Shown here piece by piece: positions 8,768 through 15,516 of a stretch of 15,516 nucleotides of DNA. The stretch is from Candolleomyces eurysporus (Eukaryota > Basidiomycota > Agaricomycetes > Agaricales > Psathyrellaceae), in contig JANBPK010001698.1 in the NCBI GenBank assembly GCA_027579435.1, positions 1-15,516 on the forward strand. Reading direction: 5' to 3'. How positions within the stretch are numbered: the first letter of the stretch is position 1; each line of letters begins with the position of its first letter. The position numbers and the translations under genes are program-made. The notes below the pieces were generated by a model, which was not told where the DNA came from, made no database searches, and worked only from the letters and a program-made list of their open reading frames with translations.

Positions 8768-9513
8768 GTGTTCATTGAGGCCTTTTTTAACTTTATTGTT
8801 ACCAATGATCAGGTATGTCTCATCTGACTCATTCATTGGCTATAATTATTCTCATAAGCTGCAACTGTTGGATGCAGTCCATCAATGTTGTCAAGTCTGT
8901 GTTCTTTTGACAGCTGTTTCTAACGCTCTGTATGGACTTGCATGATGAAGATATCCCACACTGAACATTTGTTCAGAACCATATCCAGGCCCATTGGGAT
9001 GTGTATATAAAAGAGTTTCAAGGCCAGCTTCAGATGAGGTTTCAACAACTAGGTCCAAGTTTAAGGTGCTGAATATGAATGTAGAACTTGGTCAGAAGAA
9101 TTTGCTTGACCACCAACCTGTGGTCGGATCCGAATCTTTGCCTATTTATAGCAGTTACTGCCCACTGGATTGAATTGAAGACTGTCTTGATGGCTGAGGG
9201 TCCAGTGACTAATCTTGCCCTTTGGGCAGATCTGATTGCTTTTCACAATGCGCCTGGCAGGCATACCAGGGAGCATCTGGGCACCGCTATGCTCTATGTT
9301 TTTGACCAATTGAGAATTGCATCAAAGGTATGCTCACTCTTTTAGTGATGCTGAGAGACTGACTGATCTGTTTAGGTTGGCTGGGTTACACTTGACAATG
9401 CATTGAAAAACAAAACAATGATGGAGCACCTTGCAGTTTTGCTGAACCAATACAGGATCATGTTTTCAGCGAAAGACAACCAAATTCAGTACATTTTTGC
9501 TCTTCCCACTAAG
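8768..9513 (+). pseudogene. hAT transposase, catalytic core with lost aspartate
   Basis: The frame resumes at 8768 and reads VFIEAFFNFIVTNDQ. An intron at 8813-8877 (65 nt) follows, then SINVVKSV and DLHDEDIPH, interrupted by TGA at 8908 and 8962, both in frame. The block ICLTTNLWSDPN (9100 onward) is the hAT motif that carries the first catalytic Asp in TTD-W; here the codon at 9115-9117 is AAC (Asn). After an intron at 9328-9375 (48 nt) the second motif GWVTLDNA is intact, with Asp at 9394-9396. The part ends near the expected CFPH block (ALP at about 9500), next to the second LTR. With two stops, frameshifts (for example around 9035-9085) and the missing Asp, it cannot encode an active enzyme. 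Confidence 0.75.
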
Positions 9514-9950
9514 TGTTGAACTTAAGTGAAATAGGCACCTGTTCCAGCACTTACACAAGTAAACCTCTAAGTAATTAGAATTATGAAGTAGCTCTATTAT
9601 TAGTAGGTCTAGAGTAGTCTAGGTTCAGTATCAGTCAGCATATGTGTCATAGGCTCAGTCAATCAAAGCACAACATGAGCATACAATGCTCAGTCAGCCT
9701 TAGTGCACAGACCACTAGGTGACTTAGTGTGACATTATGGTCACATATTCAAGTAATATATAAACTGTGTAGTTTAGTACTGAATGAACTCAAAGCACTT
9801 GCACACAAGCCAAGTCATTAAGTACAATGCCTCCAGCATCTACTACTAGTCAATACTACTGTAACAGTATGTCTCAACATACTCTATGTACATGCACATA
9901 ACTGTGTAACTCCAGGACTTGCATATCCCTGCAAGAAATGCTGTCTAACA
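9514..9950. mobile_element. Solo LTR, 437 bp, TGTTGAAC...GTCTAACA, with 5-bp target duplication
   Basis: The unit opens TGTTGAACTT and closes CTGTCTAACA, with TG...CA ends and TGTT/AACA inverted tips. It is flanked by an exact 5-bp duplication, CTAAG, at 9509-9513 and 9951-9955. A TATA box (TATATAAA) sits at 9757-9764, about mid-LTR, as expected for the U3/R boundary in plus orientation. It is unrelated in sequence to the 1216-bp LTR. It separates the hAT catalytic core from the next block (HITNLACKAVLDAITN, from 10005) and seems to lie within a former hAT intron. Confidence 0.88.
9757..9764 (+). promoter_or_regulatory. TATA box inside the 437-bp LTR
   Basis: TATATAAA lies 243 bases from the LTR start. 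The position suits an LTR promoter reading rightwards. It has no intact gene to drive here. Confidence 0.45.
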
Positions 9951-10004
9951 CTAAGAAGCTTTACATAATGATTGTATTTGTAACCTATTGATAGTTGTTT
10001 TCTG

Positions 10005-11461
10005 CACATCACCAACCTTGCCTGTAAAGCGGTCTTGGATGCCATAACCAACATTGGCCTTGTTGCTGTTAATGACAACAATGTAGAGTCAGTAACTTGC
10101 TTGGATTATGCTCAGATTTGCTCATCTTCCCTTTATCATGATTGCTTCATGACTATTCAACAATCTATCTGTCCTAATTGGCAGCCATTGGAGCTCCTTT
10201 GGGATGTTGCCGCACAATGGTTGTCAACTTTGTTGATGATCAAACACTTTGTTGAACTAAAGGAGGTTAGGACTCACCTACATTAGTTTGTGAACTTTAT
10301 GAATAGATTCTCTAATATTTTGCTGTGTAGTGTATTAAAAGAATGATTGTGTCAACACATGAATTATCCAGATATTGTCTCCAAGACTCTGAGTGGGAGA
10401 CTCTTGATACATACATCAATATTCTGCAAGTGAGTTGTCAAAGCCTCTGTTCACTGCCATTGATTCTCAGAGTCTCTTCAAGGTACCACATGCATTTCAG
10501 CAATTGTTGTTGTATGATACATCAAGCTCTTCCGCATTTCCATCGCATGGTTGCTGCTTGGAAACAGAAAAAAGAATTGATGTCACAGTACAAGAATGTT
10601 ATTGATGTGGGAATCAAAAAGTTACAAGATTATTTGGATGATATTGAAGAAATTCCCGCCTACACATTTGCTATCTATAAGTTCCACTCTCAAATACTTC
10701 TGCCACAATCTCTGATAAATTTGAAAAGTTATAATGCTAACAATCAAGTTTGCTTGGTACCACAAGCACAATGAGGAAGATCTTGCTCAAGTTAAGCAGC
10801 TTTTTATTGATTCAGTGAGTACTGAATTAGTAGCCTACTGAAACATGAAATATAACAGATCATAATCCATTCTAAAGTTGAAGCCTTACCACCAACAATT
10901 TGGAATTGATACACCAGCACCCTGCCACATCGCTACTACCACAGCCAATGCTTGGACTATTGATGTGCTGGGCTTGCCTGTGATGCATGCTGACAACCAT
11001 AGTCACTTGATTCAGGCTAAGGTCAATGCTTACTTAGCTGATGGCTGGATTGGCGGCGGGTCTACTCTGAAGTTCTGGCAGGTATGCATTGTTTTATGTA
11101 TTCTTGAGATTGTATTCTCATTGCATCTTTAAAAAAAATCATGAGGAATATCCTACCATTTACCAGTGCCATGTGAGCGGGTTTTCTCTTCAGCAAAGGA
11201 GACTATGACATCAAGGCAGGGCTGTATCCACCCTGTTCTGATGGAGGCTCTCCAGATGCTGAAGTTCTCCTCAAGGGGAGTTTGGACTCCATGGCTGGAA
11301 CTGGGTGAGAGGCTGAGATTGAGATGTTGGAGGGGAGTGTGGCTCAATCTGGGTGGCTACCTAATGATATTACAATTTATATGCATCACCTCCTTCACAA
11401 TGCTACTGTTGAAGAGGATAGCAACAAGGAAGACAATGATTTGGGGGAGGGAGCAGCATAA
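10005..11461 (+). pseudogene. hAT transposase, C-terminal part with hATC dimerisation block
   Basis: Conserved blocks occur in order: HITNLACKAVLDAITN (from 10005), WDVAAQWLSTLLMIKHF (about 10200), DSEWETLDTYINILQ (about 10385), VAAWKQKKELM and EIPAYTFAI (to about 10678), FAWYHKHNEEDLAQVKQLF (to 10815), an intron at 10816-10877, NAWTIDVLGLP and LKFWQ, then PCERVFSSAKETMTSR and HPVLMEALQMLKF (11166-11270). The last two are the hallmark hATC region, likely holding the third acidic catalytic residue. The frame changes several times (near 10490, 10690, 11165 and 11285). The segment normally linking FWQ to PCERV is largely missing. A TGA at 11306 splits the terminal EAEIEMLEGSV block, which ends at TAA 11459-11461. 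Short introns of 40-75 nt are inferred at 10259-10342 and 10430-10470 with less certainty. Confidence 0.75.
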
Positions 11462-12323
11462 AACAATATGTATATTAGTGTTGTTACTCAATTTGGAAAC
11501 CGGTTGCAGGTTTGTTTTGGTTACTTAGGCAGCATGGGTTGGGTAGCTTGGCACTTTTGGACTGCAGGGTACAAGTACCTGAGTCCTTATAGGCCTTGGA
11601 ACATTTCCAGGATCCACATCCACCTCTATGTATGAGTAAATGCCAATGTAACATTTCTACTATTATTGGAGTGGAGTTGCAAAAAAATTTGTTGATCTCA
11701 TTGCTCACTCAACAGTGCATTCTAAGAATCTACACAATCATTGATCTACTTCTTTCAAAGGGTTCTGCAAGGCCTTTTGCTAAAGCATCTACTTTTGAGT
11801 GAGCCAGATGGATGCTGGTGAAAAAAGTGCCCAAAGGCAGGGAGTTGCAAAATCAAATGTCACAAAATGTCACAGAATCTGACAGAATGTCATGTACAGT
11901 TCACGTGTTATGATGCCACTCAGCCTACTCTCAGTTTGCTGATGGGGCATTTGGGCAGAGACTGGAATCTAATGGGTCCTCCTTGTCAATCTGGCTGTCA
12001 CACAGCATTGATTCATGTAGGACAACCCTCCTGTATGCCCAATCTCCCTGAAAATGAGCTTGTGGATTTGAAAGGTATATATGTACCACCATGCCAATGT
12101 CTGTGATACTGTTCCCTCTGTGCAGCCTAGGAAGTAGCATTTCTCATGAAAACTGTGTTTTTCACCTCCAAATTTTCCCCTGATAGGTGTGCATCTTTCA
12201 AAGGAATGAGTATTTCAATAATCAGTCTTGACCAACATTTTACAAGAGCTACTTTACACCATATTCCCAACTCCAATCTGCCCTCCAATTTTCAGTGGTC
12301 TCCAGAAAGCTGTTTTTGCATCT
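11462..12323. other. hAT 3' flank and unassigned DNA
   Basis: The first about 120 bases carry GGTT-rich repeats resembling hAT subterminal motifs. Further right is a small cluster of near-repeats (AATGTCACA, AATGTCACAG, AATGTCATG) at about 11860-11895. Frames on both strands are short and not recognised. Confidence 0.4.
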
Positions 12324-12703
12324 CTAGGTCCATTTTGCAACCCATTGCCAATGATAGTACCTGTTGCCAGAAGCTATATCAACCTAGAATTTAAACATGT
12401 TCCAAAGAATAATATATACATCAACTTAAAATATACAATATATGTATATTCTTGTACATCAAGAAGTCCCTTAAGAAGTCTACAGTACAACGGCAAAATC
12501 ATGCATTCAGTTTGCGGTGTCCCAAGACATTGTTTCCTCTGGGCCCATACATGTTCAATCTGCCAAGATATCAGCTCTGTGCCAAATCCACAGAATTTGG
12601 TGCCCTTGCCCTGTTTTCCGGGTAGCCTTAATTGTTCAACGACAACTCCATCTGCTAACTCTGTTGCCCAATGCCTACTCACATGTTCTTGAATGACAAT
12701 CAA
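12324..12703 (-). pseudogene. Possible spliced gene fragment on the minus strand, family unknown
   Basis: An open minus-strand frame from 12703 reads EHVSRHWATELADGVVVEQL, then GTKFCGFGTELISWQIEHVW. A GTACAA donor at 12457 and a TTCTAG acceptor at 12384 define a 74-nt AT-rich intron (12384-12457). Splicing joins LLKGLLD in phase to VDIASGNRYYHWQWVAKWT, closed by TAG at 12324-12326; beyond it the frame continues open (RCKNSFLETTENW). The composition (many Trp, Cys, Gly) and in-phase splice suggest real coding ancestry. I do not recognise the family; a transposon-borne protein is possible. No start codon context supports 12703 as a true N-terminus. Confidence 0.35.
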
Positions 12704-13072
12704 CTCCTGAATTCACTCTTTCACTTTTGTTCTTCCGTGATAGAAACGACAAATTTCGCATGCCCACTGCAGTGCGTGCACAACTGGGCATGCCAAAATG
12801 CGGTCGTCTCCGTGAAAAACAATGTAGAAAAGGGGCGGAAGCGTTTAGCACCATGGACAACCCGACCCAATATATGAGTCGAGACGTTTTTCTATGATGA
12901 ATGGTTAGACGACAAGATACCTCGTTCCAAGTAGCGGGCGTTGCGGCAAAGCCGGCTTCAAGGGTTATATTCAATCAAGCGCCCCCTGATTGTGTATACA
13001 CCGGGCCGGTTGAAGCTATCAATAGTATTGACAATAATCTACATTGAAAAGAGCCCGCTGCAAACTCGAGAA
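12704..13072. other. Intergenic, downstream flank of the VHS-GAT gene
   Basis: Nothing recognisable as coding is seen. The right part is the 3' untranslated and termination region of the minus-strand gene that ends at 13073. Base composition rises in GC here relative to the transposon-rich left side. Confidence 0.5.
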
Positions 13073-15516
13073 CTAATGTACGCCATTGACCGCTGCAGGT
13101 GCCATAGCTGTAGGCGCACCATGAATCTCGTTATACACCTTCTGGGCCTCCAAAAGGCGCTGTTGAGTCCTTTCCGCCGCGGCATCATAGACGTACTGGA
13201 CGGGCCGCTGGTGCCAAGGTTGCTGATGATTGTTGTCTGCAGGTTGACCCTCGATCAAACTCTCGCTGTCGGAATCACCAAACCGGTCGTCGAGCACGGA
13301 GTTTCGGTCTTGTCGGTTTACGTCAAAGTAGGTGTCGTCGGCGTGGTTGGGCGCTAGCAAACCGGTAAGCAAAATGTTGGGACATGATAAAAGTAGAAAA
13401 CCTCTCACAGTCAGGAGGGCCGGGATCTACCACCTTGCGTTTCCCAAGCGCCTTTGCGCTCGGTCTCATAGGTGTTCCATCCTCGTCTTCATAAATTGAG
13501 CCATAATCATCAGCCGGCTGTTCGTCGCGATAGCCGTATACCTGATGATACGACGCCGAGTTGGAATCTTGATGACGGTGATGGTATTCACCGCCGTTGT
13601 AGACATGTCCGTTGACAGTCGCCGCGCTGTGCGGAATCTGGTCGTGACCATTAAGGGATGGCGTTCTTGATCGAATGGAAAATTGGCCAGGAGAACGAGG
13701 ACCATGGGGTGCATTAGGTGGAGGTGCCAGGTTCGGATGGTTGGCGTAGTCGATGTCATGATCGTTCTGACTTTGCTGGTAATATTGGTGCCGCGAGTGA
13801 GAAAAGTTGCTGCCGCGAGATGGAGAGTATGAGCGAACGGATGGAGATGGACTGCGGGAAGCCACGGAGCCTCCGACGTATTCTCCCTGCTGTGCAAGAA
13901 CTTCCTGTGCCTTTAGAACGGTCAGTTCGTGATCGTCAAGCGGGGATTACCAAGACGTACTCTTCTATCCATTCGAACTTCCCTCCGACTGATCTCTTCT
14001 GCCTTTCTCTCCTCTGCGATCCGCACGAGATCGTCGTACTGCCTGAGAGCTTCTATCAACTCTCCATTCGCCGCCAACAGATTTCCAAGCAGCTTTTCCT
14101 CGATTGTTTCATCGTCACCCGCTTTTCCGTTACGCTGGGGTTCATTGTTACGCTTCCGAGTCTCGTTATCTTGATCCCGTGCCACTCGTGACCGTTCGGC
14201 TTGAGCCGTTGCCCACGGGATCTGAGCGTAGATGAGTTCTTGGGAAGAACGGCATTTGAGAATAAATTCCTGGAAAGAAGTTTTTCAACACCGAATCCAG
14301 CAAGCCAAAAGGAAAAACCACACACGTTGATAATTTCCGACTTTTGAACTTCCTCGGGCTGGCAATTGACCAAAGCTTGAGAAAGCAAGGAGGCATTTCC
14401 TTGCCCAATCTTGCACTCCTGCATCAAGCGCCGGATATCCTCTTCCAGAGGAATGATCCTATTTCGTGTGGGAGACTTGCGTCTACGGGGCGGATTCTAA
14501 AGGGGAATGAGAAGCTATTTGGCGTGAAATCACGAAAGATACTCACGACCGGCGGAGGGGGTGTACGTGAAGGAGGTGCATCTCGTATTTGCGGTGTTGG
14601 GCTCGGTTGCGCAGAGTGCGGAGCTTCGTAATGAGAAAGTCGACTGGGCGGCGCTGGATTAAACATGGCGTCCTCGGTGTCAAATGGAACACCCTGGAGA
14701 GTGACATTGATCAGGGCTGGCTCGCAAGTAGTTTGTGTGCCACGTACCTCTTCAGGCTTGTCGATTGGTTTGACTCTCCGCCACAATGACTGGAAACCGT
14801 CTGGACGGGGATCTATGGAATGGTGAGAATGAATGCAGCAAGATGGGATATCCACTCACGGTGTCTGGTGGCGTAAGCGGCTGCGCCAACAACATCCAGC
14901 AGCCTTTCCCGAACGACCGGACTTGTTCGTGGAGAGGTCAGGAGGTCCTCGATGGTCTCGAGGAACTTGCGAGAGCGCGATTGGACAACAAATATTGGAG
15001 AAGAATTGTGCAGCATGATGGCCCAAAGCTAAAAGACGACCTGGTTTGAGGGACAGATGGATACTCAATCGTGGACTACGTACCCGGGCAGCAGATAATT
15101 GGGCGGGCGGCTCGCCATATCTAGAGAGCGATTAGCACTCGACGGCAAGAATAAGACGATGCGACGTACTTGAACTCTCGTCGCAAAGCACGAACGGCTT
15201 CCTTCGCATTGGCTTCGTTTGCAGAGGCACGATCACAGACATCATAGACGAGTGTAAAGTCCTCCGAAGCAGTGGCGGTGAGATAGCCTATGGATTCGGT
15301 GATATTCTTGGGCATATAGGTCCTGGGTGAAGGCGCCAACTCACCAATCTTGCGTGTTAGATCATGGTCGTCTGGCTGCTGGCTGCGGGGATCGCGCGGA
15401 GGCGACTGGACCTCCCTTGGGCGGTCCTTGTCCTTGCTGCTACTCCAGAAGCCACGCTTCTTTTCTTCCTTTGGACCCGGCTGAGGAGGACGCAGGTGCT
15501 GTTGATTGGAGTCGGC
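13073..15516 (-). CDS. LSB5-like: VHS-GAT domain protein, Lsb5-like endocytic/actin adaptor (5' partial)
   Basis: Ten exons on the minus strand: 15516-15345, 15287-15170, 15120-15084, 15028-14860, 14812-14748, 14693-14547, 14496-14326, 14269-13961, 13910-13409 and 13353-13073. All nine introns are 47-57 nt with GT...AG ends, and the 1971 nt close in one frame (656 residues plus TAG). Residues 1-50 are basic and Pro-rich (KKRGFWSSSKDKDR). A VHS domain covers about 51-190 (TRKIGYLTATASEDF, EAVRALRREFKYGEP, AARLWAIMLHNSS, TSPVVRERLLDV, then FQSLWRRVKP). A Pro-rich linker leads to a GAT domain at about 250-385 (LEEDIRRLMQECKIGQGNA, SSQELIYAQIPWA, LLAANGELIEALRQYDDL). The tail is Ser/Pro/His/Tyr-rich with the fungal motif SAKALGKRKVVD. 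Yeast Lsb5 binds the WASP homologue Las17 and joins endocytosis to actin; that role is inferred by homology. The N-terminus lies outside the window. Confidence 0.9.

Larger units (their letters stand above)
6608..11461 (+). mobile_element. hAT-superfamily DNA transposon, inactive, hosting two solo LTRs
   Basis: Remnants of one hAT transposase gene lie in order on the plus strand: an N-terminal zinc-finger part (to 7546), the catalytic core (8768-9513) and the C-terminal dimerisation part (10005-11461). Two LTR insertions (7552-8767 and 9514-9950) separate the pieces. The 3' flank at about 11485-11570 has repeated GGTTTG/GGTTAC/GGTTGG motifs like the subterminal region of fungal hAT elements and may run to the element end. 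Matching terminal inverted repeats and an 8-bp target duplication could not be identified, so both outer limits are approximate. ATG 6608 is only a candidate start. Confidence 0.75.

Noticed and set aside
14344..14631. Plus-strand frames opposite the VHS-GAT gene, including Gly-rich ones
   Set aside because: They overlap well-supported minus-strand exons and introns and have no domain.
1..15516. tRNA or rRNA genes
   Set aside because: No cloverleaf with a T-loop motif plus A/B boxes and no rRNA-like core was seen by eye; a tRNAscan-SE or Rfam run would be decisive.

Overview
The window looks like nuclear DNA of a filamentous basidiomycete, most likely an Agaricomycete. The coding sequences are split by many short introns (47-75 nt) with GT...AG borders. 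The recognisable families are an HNH-nuclease-domain protein of the kind expanded in mushroom genomes, a Ty3-type Gag with a CX2CX6HX4C knuckle, a hAT transposase and a VHS-GAT trafficking protein. No prokaryotic operon, rRNA, tRNA or CRISPR array was seen.

Layout. Positions 39-957 (+) hold the 3' four exons of an HNH-domain gene with its key residues intact; a decayed second copy lies in the same orientation at about 1740-2010. Positions 2011-4370 are relic DNA: a possible spliced remnant (2337-2595), a truncated copy of a long LTR (2961-3545), a small inverted repeat, and several unresolved bases. Positions 4842-6137 (+) hold the Gag region of a Ty3/Gypsy-like element, broken by in-frame TGA stops and not followed by a recognisable pol. 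From about 6608 to 11461 (+) lies a dead hAT transposase, which contains two solo LTRs: a 1216-bp one (7552-8767) and a 437-bp one (9514-9950) with a perfect 5-bp target duplication. Positions 11462-13072 are non-coding or relic DNA, including a possible spliced gene fragment on the minus strand (12324-12703).

The right end (13073-15516, minus strand) is the only clearly intact housekeeping-type gene. It is a 10-exon, 5'-truncated gene for a VHS-GAT protein related to yeast Lsb5, which links endocytic vesicles to the actin machinery. Its frame closes exactly across all nine inferred introns.

The main story is a nested transposon graveyard between two host genes. Several stop codons and one lost catalytic aspartate in the graveyard fit CG-to-TG or CG-to-CA transitions, as expected from methylated-CpG decay or a RIP-like process. 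I did not find a convincing new multi-gene system. The most unusual item is an antisense reading frame shared, without gaps, by the two copies of the long LTR.
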